From Solen grandis (Eukaryota; Mollusca; Bivalvia; Adapedonta; Solenidae): 64,000 nt of DNA. Positions 9,725-22,675 of this stretch are shown in pieces. The stretch covers positions 56,787,690 to 56,851,689 of the forward strand of contig CM037790.1 of NCBI GenBank assembly GCA_021229015.1. Reading direction: 5' to 3'. The notes below the pieces were generated by a model. That model saw only the letters and a program-made list of their open reading frames with translations, was not told where the DNA came from and did no database searches. Numbering within the stretch: position 1 is the stretch's first letter; every line of letters starts with the position of its first letter. A program made the translations under genes and the position numbers.

Positions 9725-9761
9725 GGCCCTTTTCAGAGCCAACCCAAATGTCTCGAAAGGA
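9725..9761 (+). terminator. Histone-type mRNA 3' stem-loop and downstream element
   Basis: 9725-9740 reads GGCCCTTTTCAGAGCC, matching the consensus GGYYYUUHUHARRRCC (one C-A mismatch in the stem). It is flanked by ACAAAAC on the left and AACCCA on the right, as at true histone 3' ends. GAAAGGA follows after exactly 14 nt (9755-9761), the same sequence and spacing as at the opposite gene. Confidence 0.75.
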
Positions 9762-9967
9762 CATTTTACAATTGTCAATCCCCCTTTAACTTACATAACG
9801 TTAAGAAGTGGTCCTCCTTTAACTAAATAAAACATGACGTCAAAATGACAATATTGCGTCATTAGAATGTTTGGTATGCAAGGTCATGCTCTTTCTCTCT
9901 ATCAGATCTTAAGTCATCCTAGTTAGATCTAACAGGTAGGACATGTTTTTTATTACATGCAACATAC

Positions 9968-10087
9968 GGTGCCATAAATCTTTTTTCGATAAAACACAAG
10001 GTGCCATAAATTTTTCGTCGGTGCCATAAATTTTCAACCCGGTGCCATAAAAAAAATTTTGAAAAAAAAAATCAGGGTGCCATATTG
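9968..10087 (+). repeat. Cluster of five GGTGCCATAAA-type repeats
   Basis: GGTGCCATAAA recurs at irregular 20-35 bp spacing (about 9968, 9991, 10020, 10041, and a last GGTGCCATAT near 10076) separated by T/A-rich spacers. It could be a subterminal repeat array of Polinton 1 or an unrelated short tandem array. Confidence 0.5.
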
Positions 10088-10099
10088 CCACCCTTCACT

Positions 10100-12250
10100 A
10101 CTATCAATATTGAAATTTCAAATTCAAGGGGATTTTTTTTTTTTTTATCAAATTCAAGGGTTTTTCAAGACCTGTGCAGACCATGATAGCATAATCGTAG
10201 ATCAAATAAACTCGATGCGTCAACAAGGCATCAGTGCAGGCTACTTTATTATCAGCGTGGGACTGGCCAGGTTGCAAGATATTAAAGAAAAAGAAGACAA
10301 AGAAGATACAGACCTAAATATGGTAGGCAGTTGTTCAGACAACGGAATTGTCCTTATATCTCAATATGCATGTGTACAGTATGTTTATACATGTATGTAT
10401 AAATGAGCAAACCCATGAGACCCGAATGTATTTTTTTACGAACTGAAAACAAACCTATTTTCCAGTTGTTTTTTCACGATCTAAGTTTGTGTGTGTGTGT
10501 CTGTGTGTGTGTGTAGTTCGGGATGAGGGTGAACACAACTTACCAAAGGGATTTTGAATTGGGGACCTAATAAATCTATATTTTTGATAGAAATATGATT
10601 TTGATACATTATTATGCATATCAATAGTATTTCAATATGACATCTTTTTCAATTATTTATTCGAATAAAACTCTCTTCTTGTCCCTCGCTAACACCAATG
10701 ACCTCGTCCTGTATTATTATTGTTCGACCTGCGGTCAGGAAAGTACACTTGGTATGGCATCATGCCACATATTCATGACCTGATATCACAATTTACACAA
10801 GTTTAAACCATATCCATCGACCCCCACCCCTAAAAAATGTCACTTTATGTCCTTCCAATTTTCCATTTACTTGACATGTATGGCACAAAGGCATTCCATA
10901 AAACAAAATAAGGTTCTTTTTATTTTTTATTATTATCTAAAATTTATTTTAAAATTATGTCACATATTGTGAAAAAATCAAGACATTCACAACTCTACTG
11001 ACTAAGTTGTTTAAGCATTTAATGGTCTATTAAGCTGGCTGCAACAACATCTAAAATTCCCCTATAACTGCTAGTACATTGGTAATTGAAACAGATTATA
11101 GAAAAATACAATGTTTTATTATTTTTAAAAACAGAATAATGACTGCTGCAAAAGTTGCTGTTTATGATAATTAAAGTTTTGAACAATCAGGGTAAAGAAA
11201 TAAAAAAATTATTTGTTTCCATAAAATTTGTCTCAAAAAAGAAAGTGTCGGTAGGTCAGTAAAACATTACTCATTTTTAAACTTTTCTTGTTTTTCCCTA
11301 TTTTTTTATTTAAAGGGGTTGATGAAAAACAGTGTTTTGCAATCGTGAAAACCCGAATGCTAGGAAAGAAAGTTTATGGTTGTTAAAAAATAGGGTCATT
11401 AGAATTAGTGGAAACAATTAACTCTTTTAATAACCGGTAATCCTAATTGGATATTGGCTAAATCATGTCACATATATTAATATTAAAAGGTAAAGATACC
11501 CCCAGTTTAATGAAAATGAATAAAACTTATCAAGGGCATATTAACACAAGTTTAAAGAAAGTCATGACACCACTTAAGAAAATTAATGAAAGTAACTCCT
11601 CGTTCAGTAGTCACAAACATGACATAAAAACACTCAATACATTTTAAAGCTAGAGATGGCTTTAAAAAAATAAAAAAGCTCATATTTCTCTAAACAATAT
11701 TCCTCTTGTTTAATTTAGAACACGCAATCACTTTTCACAATTAGGTATACGGGAAGGAAATGAGTTTAAGAAACATAAATGATATTGGGGATTCTTATCA
11801 TTACTTCCTTGTATGTCCTTTTTAATTTCAAAATTCAAAACTTTTCCATAAGAAAGTATAAACCACAAAATATAACTTCTGTTTAAATCTTCAAATCACA
11901 GTAACCTAGAATGGGCCAATTCACTCAGGCATGATTTTTACTGCAACAATATACAGTACAACTAGAAAAATACAAAACAAAATGAATACAGTACATATCT
12001 TGATTTGTAATCTTAATAAAAATGAAATTTTCTAAATCATCATATTATAAGTTACTAATTGCTTCATGGAAACACAAAAGGTAAAGTGTTGCTTCCAGGT
12101 AAGCCAGGTCAAAAAACAGTATTCAACATACCAGTGTGGCGTGTACCGAGCGGAAAGTACTATATATAACTAAATATAATTTTTCTCAGGGCAGTTTGCC
12201 AATGATTAGAAAACTTCACACACTTGAAACAGGTTTGAAACAACTAATAA
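10100..12250. other. Non-coding AT-rich DNA
   Basis: I see no convincing exon. A (TG)n tract lies at about 10487-10515. Open frames here are short and of low complexity. Confidence 0.5.
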
Positions 12251-12335
12251 CTAGTAAAATTAATGATTCAAAAAAAAAAAAAAGGGTTAAACCCAACCCG
12301 GTTTAAATTACAGTTACGTAACCTTGTAAAACCTT

Positions 12336-12415
12336 AAACTATAGGTTTAGAACCCTGTCCAAACCTTGGTTCTAAACACCCTCTAAACTATAGGTTTAGA
12401 ACCCTGTCCAAACCT
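12336..12415 (+). repeat. Direct repeat of 31 bp, two copies
   Basis: The same 31-bp sequence, containing CTATAGGTTTAGAACCCTG, occurs at 12336-12366 and 12385-12415 (period 49). Confidence 0.7.
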
Positions 12416-12609
12416 CCTGGACAGTCTTGAAACACAATTTAAGTTTCAACCCTCAGTTGGTTTGGAGACAGCGACCCAGAACTAGTATTAACGTCTTCTG
12501 AACACTGCAATAGTTTTCAGAAGCGTATTGACTTTGCCTTAAGTCCCCGTTCTCCTTACAACTTACTCCTTTGACATACGGCAGCCAACTGACTCAATTT
12601 CTCTCGCTT

Positions 12610-12665
12610 CCGCGCTTATATAGGCCCACCAACAGGTGGCGCCCCCTATCGACCAATCAGGTGAG
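12610..12665 (-). promoter_or_regulatory. Candidate minus-strand promoter (CCAAT box plus TATATAA)
   Basis: On the minus strand an ATTGGT (near 12655) is followed by GGGGGCGCCACC and then CCTATATAAGCGCG (near 12620). This is the usual order and spacing of a CCAAT/TATA promoter directed leftward. The region behind it (12600-12250) could be a 5' UTR or an LTR, but I cannot identify a product. Confidence 0.35.
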
Positions 12666-12699
12666 TAGAGCGTCCAAATGATATTTGTAATCAGGTAAG

Positions 12700-15290
12700 T
12701 ATAATCACAATGAGCGTCTGATAATCATGACTGTATTTTCAGTATCTTTATAATTAATTTTAGCAAAGAAAAACAAAACGTAAGAAATATTAATGTGGGA
12801 ATACTACGAGTGATGATTGGACAAAGTAAATAATATAAAACATACCTCGCAAATGGTCTGAAAGATCCTTACTAATATCAATTTAAGTTACCGTAAATAA
12901 ACAACTTTTTAACATGGGAGATCACTGCAAATGACTATTACAGTTTCAAAAAGGGGAGAGAACTAATGCGATTTCGGATATCTACATTTATCACACCAGA
13001 TTTGTAAATGATGACAGATGGATAGCTTGCTTAAGCTTAAGCAGTTGCAAGGGTATTTAGGACTATTTCCACAATTGGCTGGCCCAGTGTCAGGATAATG
13101 TGGCTGGGTGTTGGATCATGTAAGGCATGTTTGTTATAACAGTGAAGGCATAACTATATCTGCTTCAAGTAAACATTACGGATGTACTCAAAATGACTTG
13201 CAGTCTATCCAATAGCTACATTTAAATAATAGACAGTCAATGGTTGACCTGGTTTAAAAAGGAATACATGGTTTTGTTTGTGACATTGTTTTTGTATCTT
13301 CTTAAAGGCCTCCATCTGTCTCCCACTGTGTACCCTGAATGGTTTCAAGGATCTTATTTTGTCACCTAAAATCGCCATGTCCTCAGAAATACTCTTCTTG
13401 AAATGCCTGTCTTGGAAACCCTCATCATTGCCTTGTCAGTCTTCCCTGCCCCAAGTCCACGGGGGATCACATGATTTAAAAGTCTAAAATTGTTCTCCTG
13501 CTGCATGTCAGCTGTTTTGTTCTTCCCAAGTCTTCCTTTCTTGTTTACAAATAATCTTAGTTAACTTTAACACTCTCATATTCAGAAAGAACACATTCAG
13601 TTTTTGTTAGAAAGTTCACGCATTCAATGGCATACTCCGACTTGTAAGAAGATAATCTAACAAAGAGTGGAATAAATCGTGGACAGATCATTGTCACCTG
13701 ATTTGATGACAGTGTCAAACAGCATAAAATCTATAGCCACTCTAACTGATGCTGTAGGAGTTCGGCTGGATCTGGCACACACTCAGCAAGTATGGTTACT
13801 TGCACATGGTCACCTGTAAAACAACAAGAACTGATATTATTAGGCAATGGAGTTATTTCTGTTTAATTAAATATACAACCTATTATAAAGAACTTCCTTT
13901 CAACAAATTGATTTTTTGTCACAATTCATAAGGATATTTATTATAAACTGGCCCTTGTAGCACAAGGCGTTGCCTCCAAATGTGTAAGGCCTCCAGTTAA
14001 ACCCCAGGCCACAATATGCCAAAATCACAAAAATGTAGTGGAATATCTTGCTTACCCTTATTAGGGTTGTTCCATGACTGGTTTGCCAGCATTTCACTGA
14101 GCATGATGCAGGGTCGGCAGTAAAGACCCTAATCGTACGTCATAGTAATCGTACGTCATAACATCCACCAGAAATCTATAGTAGCAACATTAATAACATA
14201 CAGGACTATGTTTTCAGTTTTTTACTGCCACATTTAGATGTTATCGTATCAGAAAATTAAGTTTTCATTTATTTATGTATGCATGATTAGCGTCACACCC
14301 AAAGTATTTCGGTCAAAAGGGGACTATGTCTAAATGAGACAAATAAGACAAATAAAGGAAGTGCTGCCACACTACACAGACATGTGGCATGATGCCACAC
14401 CCAGTCACATTATCCTGACATCGGACCAACCAGTCCTGGAATTACCCATATATGCTGAGCGCCTAACAATGTTTTCAGTCGTAAAATGCATCTTTAGAGA
14501 GGTTCAAACGAATATCAGTCGTAATTTCTTTTATATTCTATGTTCCAATATTCGTCAGCAGACACTCTGTGGTCTATGGAGGTTGTTTTTTTTTTCAGAA
14601 ATATGTTAAAATTCACGTAATCCGCCATAAAATGCATATTTGGAGAGGTTCAGTTTTCATCCATAAATAATGCGGTGGTTTTATTCGTAGGATTATCGAG
14701 TTTCAGGCCGCCAGTAGACATAAATATTTGACAGAAAGACATCAAAAATCATTTATTCCGCCGTAAAATGCATACTTGAAGGGGTTACCCATCATTGGAT
14801 GAAAACTAAGATTTTCTTTTTTAAATCAATATTTAGTACTACGCCGCCATTTCGTAGCAGTCTTTCAGAGGCAAATTTTACGCTGGAAAATATTTCGAAA
14901 AAGTGCTATTTAACCGTTATTCAACACTGAAATGCGGACATTTTCTCATATTCTTCACCAGTATTTGATAATAAACAAGATATATCCTTAAAGCCTGTTA
15001 GTCCTTTAGTGTTCAACCAGCCGTTCTGTCGCTTTACAAACATAAAATTATTCAGAAAAATCATTAAAAATATTTTCAATATTAACTGCAAAATAAGTTG
15101 TTGTTTTTTTTGTTTTTTGGGTTTTTTTTTTTTTTTACAAAATTGATATGCGAGAAAATACATGAAAATATCACTTTCTTTAGTATCCATGATAATTCAC
15201 CATCATACATAAAAAAAAAAATTTTTGTAATAATTATACTCTATTGACATAAGAAACAGGAATTTACGATAAAAGAACGCTACTCTTTTA
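12700..15290. other. Non-coding DNA with dispersed-repeat fragments
   Basis: No gene is supported. Fragments of a dispersed repeat (core GTCAGGATAATGTG.CTGGGTG) lie near 13080-13180 on the plus strand and 14343-14470 on the minus strand. A 16-bp tandem (TAATCGTACGTCATA) lies near 14131-14160. Confidence 0.5.
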
Positions 15291-15298
15291 GGTTTCAA

Positions 15299-15430
15299 AG
15301 TTCACGTCGCCAGGCCGCTAGGCCTCTGTGTTCACGCCGCCAGGCCGCAAGGCCGCCTGTCCGCTAACTTCACGCCGCTAGGCCGCCAGGCCGCTAACTG
15401 CACGCCGCCAGGCCGCTAGACCTCTGTGTT
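15299..15430 (+). repeat. GC-rich minisatellite (CACGCCGCCAGGCCGCTA type)
   Basis: About five imperfect copies of an 18-30 bp unit containing CACGCCGC.AGGCCGC. It stands out strongly from the AT-rich surroundings and abuts the left arm of the large inverted repeat. Confidence 0.7.
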
Positions 15431-15431
15431 C

Positions 15432-17867
15432 CACAGGGGTTTGGTACAAAGGGGGGGGGCATAAAATCACTATATATAATACAAGGGATACAACTTCCGA
15501 TTGATCTAAACCCATACCTTCATCAGGAAAAGCCAACAACTCAGCCATTTATGAAGGTATATTTGAATACTTTGCACCTATCGCAAGTGTATACATTTAT
15601 GTAACCAAAACTCACCACTTTATCACCCATGCGACCTCAAGTATTCAACAACGAAACCAGCAAAGCGAAACTAACCCCCGTTTTCCAAAATCTCGACACG
15701 CGTTCGTACAGGGTCGCTCACTCGGTCTACCAGTGTAAACAAGCGTTTCTGCGACAAGACAATGTAAACCGATGCAATTATTTCATAAAACATATTGATT
15801 ACTCACATCGGCATGCAGAAACTTCCCTCGGTACAAAGGAAATTCAGCAGAAATCGCAAATTTCAACCGCTGGCCTACTTTCACTTCCATTTAGCCTTTA
15901 TGCAAATTACGTGACCAGTCACCCAAACTACAGAAGAAAGAGACGTTTTGATTGGCTGCCTACATAAGTTGAGTGGTTCCCCATAATATGTGGTATACTA
16001 CAGTTAAGCCGGGCTGAAGTGTTTTGTAAACACTGTGTCTCCGGTGGGAGATTTTAAAGAAACTTTTTAATATTATAAATAACGTTAGAAAAATAACAAT
16101 TTCTATCAGAATGTCAGTGAATTGGTGAGTTTTGATAAACAGTCCACCAAATATGATGATTTTAAATGTTGAAAATGTAAATTCAACAAAAAACAAAAAA
16201 AAACTCCCGCGAAAATGCCAAATATATATAATATATATATATAAATATATATACTGAACCTCCTTTTTCAATGTGAAATGGCCATAATGTCTGAAATACT
16301 TTTGTCTTGAATTTTACAGCATTCCTTTAATTATTCATTTTTTTCATTCAGAAATCTCAAAATCTTAAATCTCAAGTATGAGATTTAACAAGGACAATAT
16401 CCCTTGATTTAAAGTAAGGGAAAAAACATTAATTTTATTTTCAAAGCAATATCATTCAAAGAGAGAAATTTCAATATTATCTTTTAAGATATAGATTAGC
16501 ATTGTTAATGTGAAATTGTTTATGGTCATTTATGAATTTTGAGATTGGAACCTCAACCTCAAGGCATATGAAATTTTATAAACAATTAAGATGAATTATT
16601 TAAAAATAAAATAAACATTAAATTTCCCTTTCCTTCTAGAAATAATAAAAAAAATTTTTTTTTTCAATATAGAGTCCACTCTGATCCTGTGTTCTTGAAA
16701 ATAAAAATGGTACTTAAGTATGATTTTCATACTTATACTCAAACTATGCCTAACATACCAAAGTTGTAAAAAGGGTCCTGGAAGCTCTTTTGCTTGACGC
16801 TCAGCATATAAGGGTAGTTCTGGATTGGTTTGCCCGGCGTCAGGATAATGTGACTGGGTGTGGTATCGGCGTAATACTGCAGTGTGGCAGCGCTACATCT
16901 GTTTCAAGTAGACATTGTTTCCAAACAACTGAAATACTGTTGGGGGATGTTAAATCCAATAAAGAAATAGAGACTGGAGAGAGTTTATTACATAATATAC
17001 ATGTAATGGTAGGGTCATAACGACCGTCGCTGAGTCCCAAGAACTTGTGAATGGTACATGCACCCTTGTAAACACAGCAAGATATACCTGTAGAACATTT
17101 TATTTTCACTCTTTTCCCATTGTGAGATCAACTTTCGGCAATTCTCTTTATAACATGCGACTTTCCAGTACCCACTAGGCCAACGATAAAAAAACTATGA
17201 CCATTCAGCGCTAATTGTTGAGTTTTTTTCTGTTGATAGTTCATTTTCTTTCGCATGCGGTAAATACCGGAAATATAGCTTTATTCCGTTTTATGCCTAT
17301 GAGTTAACGGGCAGATCGGGAACCAGGAAGTTGTTTACCTCTACAATCAATCGCATTCAGCGTAGCATTACTGATCACGTAATTTGCATAATGGCTAAAT
17401 GGTAGTGAAAGTAGGTCAACGGTTGAAATTGACGATTTCTACTGAATTTCTTTTGTGCCGAGGAAAGTTTCTGCATGCTGATGTGAGTAATTAATATGTT
17501 TTATGGAATCATTGCATCGGTTTACATTGTCTTGCCGCAGAAACGCTTGTTTACACTGGTAGACCGAGTGAGCGACCCTGTACGAACGCGTCGAGATTTT
17601 GGAAAACGGGGGTTAGTTTCGCATTGCGGGTTTCATTGTTAGATACCTGAGTTCGCATGGGTAAAAAAGTTGTGACCTTTGATTACATAAATGTATACGC
17701 TTGCGATAGGTGCAAAGTATTCAAAGATACCTTCATAAATGGCTGAGTTGTTGGCTTTTTCCTGATGAAGGTATGGGTTTAGATCAATCGGAAGTTGTAT
17801 CCCTTGTATTATATAAAGTGATTTTATCCCCCCCCCCCCGCACCCCCTTTCGTGCCAGACCCCTGTG
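15432..17867. mobile_element. Element with about 490-bp inverted arms (non-autonomous DNA transposon or foldback)
   Basis: The left arm 15432-15919 and the right arm 17371-17867 are diverged inverted copies over nearly their whole length. Both arms start with CACAGGGGT.TGG.AC followed by a G/C run. The interior (about 1.45 kb) has no gene but includes a dispersed-repeat copy near 16795-16925. The CAGGGGT start recalls hAT ends, but I see no clear 8-bp target duplication, so the class is uncertain. Confidence 0.7.
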
Positions 17868-18037
17868 ACATATACTACATATTAAACTACGTTTCACAGA
17901 TTAGACCGTTTGAAAAATTGTAAACGAAAAGAGGGTTTATGGTGTTAAAAGTATTGGTATACCCAATATGATTTATATAATATGTAGGCATGGAAAAAAA
18001 AATACTTTACATATATTTATGCCTTAGCGGTTGACAG

Positions 18038-21000
18038 AAAATGATTTAATTCGTGAATACTTCTTTGCTGGTTTTTCATACACGGAGATTATCGGAATAT
18101 TGAATGGCGTTCATGGTGTTGAAATCAGGTAACTATCCCTTGTGAGTTTTCTTGGCATTTGTTTATAAAATTCGCGCAAAACATAAATGGAATCATATTA
18201 TTAATGCGCATTTATTAATTTTCTTCAGACATAATTCTTCTCATTTTGAATTAATTCATATGAATTAAAGTAAGGATATAAAACATAGTGGATTTGTATA
18301 TTGAATATGTATGTAGATTATAAGTATAACATATCAGTTGACGGCAGCTGCACAGAGAGTTACGTAAACTCAACCCGTCGTGAGCAAGCTCGATGCGCAA
18401 TGAGGTCTGTTTTCGTTAATCTATCAAAGTATTGGTTGCCTGCAAGGACAGTTGTAGTTTTTTTTCTTCAGATAAATCAAGCGCATTTGTATTAAATATT
18501 ACAGTAAATGTAATAACAATTTATCTATTTAATTTCCATAATGCATACATTTAGTAAGAATCACCAATCATGTATCACTGTGTGCATATATAAAACAATG
18601 GTCTATGCGTACTATAAACAGTAACACAAAGTAGTTCGATTAAATGCCTTTAACATATAACAGGTTTACAAAAATCTGGTAATTACTCTCCGCAAGTATT
18701 TATCAAAATACATTTATGCGTGAAATGGTTGATACGTAAAGGTAAGATGTCGCACGTGTGTCATGTAAAAACATCATTTATTATGTCTGAATGTGCCTAA
18801 CTCTCTCTATATATATCCTCTAGAGAGAACTTGACGGAAGTGGAATGGCTCTCGGATATAGGAGTATGACCCGTAGGTTGGCTTCTTCACATGGAATTGT
18901 TGTATCTAGGTAAGCTACGCGTTAAAGTGTTTCCGATAAGCAAATCAAACCAATACAATGAGCTGGATAAATAGAATATTATCATTATGTAAGATATGTA
19001 GGTTGAAATATCATATACTGAAGAGCACTATTTTTTAAGGTACAATTATCCAAATAAAATGAATAAGTATAAAAATACGTACCTGATATATGTATTAATA
19101 GATTCGACGATTGGGTGATAGAATATGACCTCGATCATGGATTAAACATATTTATTAGAGTAAAATATTTTTTTTTCTTCTAAATTTCAAGTCATTGGTC
19201 ACATACGAAGATAATTCGAAAGTTATTATTAAAACGTTGTTTTTTATTTAAACCAGACATTATTTTGGGGACAGGGAAACGGTATCATCAATTTTGCGAG
19301 AATTAGATCCGGAAGGTGTTGCCAATAGAAGACACCGAGTTATGAACCGAAGGACATACATCAACAAAGGACCAAACTGTTGTTTTTTTCTTCTATATGA
19401 TAAGCTTAAGCGATATGGATTTCCGATTCATGCAGCGATAGACGGGTAAATTACACTGCATTTTATATAAAAGTTGAGGGAGAATGCACACTAGTTACTG
19501 GGACAGATAATCCCCCATATACTTGCACTTAAAGGTAGATACAAGTTTGAATGGTCTACGAGTAGCTGATGTCACGATATTGAGACGTTATTTGTGGTAA
19601 GACTATTACTTCTGACTCAAAATGTCGTATGAAAAAAAAATGATGTTTAAAAAATATTAACTAACCCGGACACACATTCTAAATTCTTGCTGTTTTAGGT
19701 AAGATTATTTCTTACACGATTCAGTCTTATAATTGTTATATATTCTTACAAAATGTGTCCGTAGGTAACTGTCTGGAAGATCTCCATGTTATGGGTGGTA
19801 TTTCAAGGTTATTTAATTTCAATTTCAGTTATTATCGTCGTGTACTGTGGTTACAGGCAATAGTTTCGAACAACAATCCGCGAATGGTAGCAACACTGTT
19901 CCTTAAACACCTCCAAGAAATATGTGGTAAGACCTATTACTTACATATGTTGCTTTTACAAAACCTTACAACAAACCAGTCCCGTTGACCGAGTAATTAT
20001 TGCATCCGCCTGGGGACGGCGTAATGGTGTTAATGAAAACGTCGGTTCTCCATCCTTACATATGGTTGGATAATGATGGATAGTGGTGACGCATGGTGTT
20101 GCATTTAGGCAGCACTACGTCTAATGTAACAGGTATAACGCGGCCCTCTATTAATATGCCTCTGTTAGTTGTACAGCTTTCTTTTAATAACAATTATATG
20201 ACACGTAAATGTTACACCAGGTGTCCCACGCTGTATACGAATGGACTGTGGAACGGAGAACATTCTGGTTGAAGACATATAGAAGGCTTTCAGAATGGAC
20301 CACACAGATGACATGGCAGGAGAGAAAAGTGTAATAAAAGGGTCATCGCATTCAAACCAGGTTAATTTGTGCTCCACGAGATTGAGAATATCAAACGGAT
20401 GCATTTTCCTGGGACTATTATTAATTTCAATTCAATATGTATATTTCTATAGAACATATTTTTGTATGATTAGTAACTGAATAGCGTTTATTTGTACTCG
20501 CAGATATGTCGAAATGCTTTTGTTATAATGCAGTTTATATTTTGATTGAAATGAAAAAAATATCACTGAATATCGATTGTGTCACTTCAAATGCTTAGAT
20601 GTTAGTTAACAGAATACATTATAATGATGTAACATGATAAACAAGCAAAACTAAATTTGAATTGAAATATTAATATTTAATATCTATATTAAAGGCAATC
20701 TAATTAAAGTACATCTCCTCAATATAAGCTCCCCTTTGAGAAGATTGGTTCTATATTCAGAATGTATTAAATGTATATTTCTCTGAAACTGACACTGTTT
20801 CAGCGAATAGAAAGATGGTGGCGATCTGGTAGACAAAGTGGCTTCCAGTATTGGATTGAACTCTTTGGGGGTATGGAAAGTGAAGGAATATTATCAACTG
20901 CTAACCCATTACACATGTACGTGAAGTTTACATAGTTTTTGTATATGGTTTCACATTCAAAAGAACTACATTTGAACAATATCCAACATCATAATAGATA

Positions 21001-22170
21001 ATACTATCTAAAATACTTCGAAACAGCACTTTTGACAACGTTTGTCATGACACTCTTCAACTAAACAAACAAGAAGCCCAAGAGGACCTGACGCTATACT
21101 GGGGATATTGCACAGGTTATTTATTAGATAAGCAGTGAACATTACCAGTGTTTGTAGTGCCCACAAACTTAATTATACAGATTTTGACATTTTAAGGGCC
21201 AAACATAATCTAGTTATACGTAGTTATAATAATACAGTTTTCCAAATTCACTGAGCTCTTAATAATATTTAACTCCTGTTCAAGTTCAGTTACATATGAA
21301 AATAAAATAAGGTTTTATTGTGTTCCAAAGTTCAATTTTGGCGATTTTAAGGGCTATAATCCTGTAAGACTGCTTTTTTATTATTTAAGAAGGAAGAAAA
21401 CTGTGATGTTTTGATTTCAGTGAGTGTGTACGGTATTGTTTTTGGGACTTTTTACAAGGAGACCTAGAAAAGATCAAAACTGAATGGAATCAACACAACA
21501 TACGAGAGTAGTGGCTCAGCGTCACCAGGTGGGAAACCTGATCTGCTTTATTATATGCCACATCTGCTGGGTACTTTTTTAATTACTTTATCATATCTAA
21601 GGACATCTCCTAGTATTAAATTATCAAAAGAACATAGTAGGGTTGTAATGCGTGGTACAATACTTGAATTCAGCAGAATATCAAACATTTTGTTGAGAAC
21701 CTGTATCCGTGATTATGTCAATAATTATACTAGGGTATACTAAAAGCACTAATTGGACAATGTGACGTTTTATTAGTAACACTACGATGAAGGAATTTGA
21801 TCATGGTAAATTTATTTTTATTTTAGTTGCTGGAGTAATTATTATAGTGAAACTAATTTCCGTCATAACCAGGCATAGTATATTCCATAAAGTTTTTATG
21901 TTGAAATATATTGTTGATTTTCAGGAAGTGTTAACTACAAAGTGGTCATTAATCTTGACCATTTGGGCGAGGTGATGGATGTGTATGCTGTAAGCAGGTT
22001 GAGAGGGTGTGACCCCGAGGTAGAGGAGGACTTTATTCACATCATTACACAGAGACAGCTCCAGAGACCTTCAAGTGTAGCTGAAGCAAAGGTCTTATAC
22101 CTGCAACTACTCGATGTGTTTGCTCGTAGAAAGTTGTTCTTTAACTTGTCCACTTTTACTTTGATATGAT
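18038..22170 (+). pseudogene. Decayed multi-exon integrase-core (transposase-derived) gene
   Basis: Eight exon-like segments with AG/GT borders: 18038-18128, 18824-18909, 19275-19445, 19829-19926, 20221-20360, 20804-20920, 21421-21570 and 21925-22170. They encode, in order, a helix-turn-helix-like start (YFFAGFSYTEIIGIL), ALGYRSMTRRL, ELDPEGVANRRHR, YDKLKRYGF, RRVLWLQAIVSNNNPRMVA, RMDCGTEN and RIERWW. This is the order of an intron-containing integrase-core family I recognise from fish and molluscs. Codon phases match across the 18909/19275, 19445/19829 and 19926/20221 junctions. An exon seems missing after the first, an in-frame TAG lies at 20280-20282, and the frame slips near 21508-21515. 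The region of the first catalytic Asp is also altered, so the gene is dead. Exon borders are by eye. Confidence 0.65.
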
Positions 22171-22405
22171 CCGATACATTCCTGTATCCTTATGTACCTC
22201 ATAATTATGTAGGTGGTGTTGTGTAGGTTGGCAAAAAGTATGTTAACAAGTTACACTTTCTATTCTAAATATATACTGAAATTAATAAAATATTATTTGA
22301 AGAGATACAGCTCCATGTGACTCCTTCAATGTATATGTTCTCCTAAATGGAAAGCCTTAAAGATTGTCTAAATCTGCAAACTCCTTGATAAATGCTTTTT
22401 TCAAC

Positions 22406-22675
22406 GGGGACGCTGTGGCCGAGCGGTTACAGTTGTTGACTACATATCTCTCAGCCCCTCACCGCTATGGGTTCAAATCCTGGTAGAGACTTTGGATTTT
22501 TCCTGTTGCGAGCCCTTCCAGCTGGCTTGCGGTAGGTTGGTGGTTCTACCCGGATATGTGAAGATTAAGACTATATATTTTCCACCCTGATGGAACAAAT
22601 ATGAAGTCATTTTAACACTGAACAGGGTTGTGTTCAGGTTTACCACATGAAACCCCTGCACATTAAAAGAAAAAC
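22406..22675 (+). repeat. tRNA-derived SINE (molluscan type)
   Basis: A head with an A box (TGGCCGAGCGG) and a B box (GGTTCAAATCC), as in a Ser/Leu-type tRNA, is followed by CCAGCTGGCTTGCGGTAGG and GGTGGTTCTACCCGG, a central domain seen in molluscan SINEs. The head is degenerate, so it is not a functional tRNA gene. Confidence 0.75.

Larger units (their letters stand above)
1..9830 (-). mobile_element. Polinton 1 (adintovirus-like), decayed, left end outside the window
   Basis: The set integrase, virion-like proteins, packaging ATPase and PolB in one collinear minus-strand block identifies a Polinton/Maverick. Capsid genes are not in the window and would lie to the left. The right boundary is not resolved: the last element-like genes end near 9760 and I cannot match a terminal repeat because the other end is missing. 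Multiple stops and frameshifts show that it is old. Confidence 0.8.

Noticed and set aside
15629..15967. A 112-codon open frame in the left arm of the inverted-arm element.
   Set aside because: The equivalent right arm does not keep the frame and no domain is visible.
22406..22490. Possible tRNA-Ser/Leu gene.
   Set aside because: The A and B boxes are present but the acceptor stem does not pair, and the sequence continues into a SINE body shared with 23211-23462.
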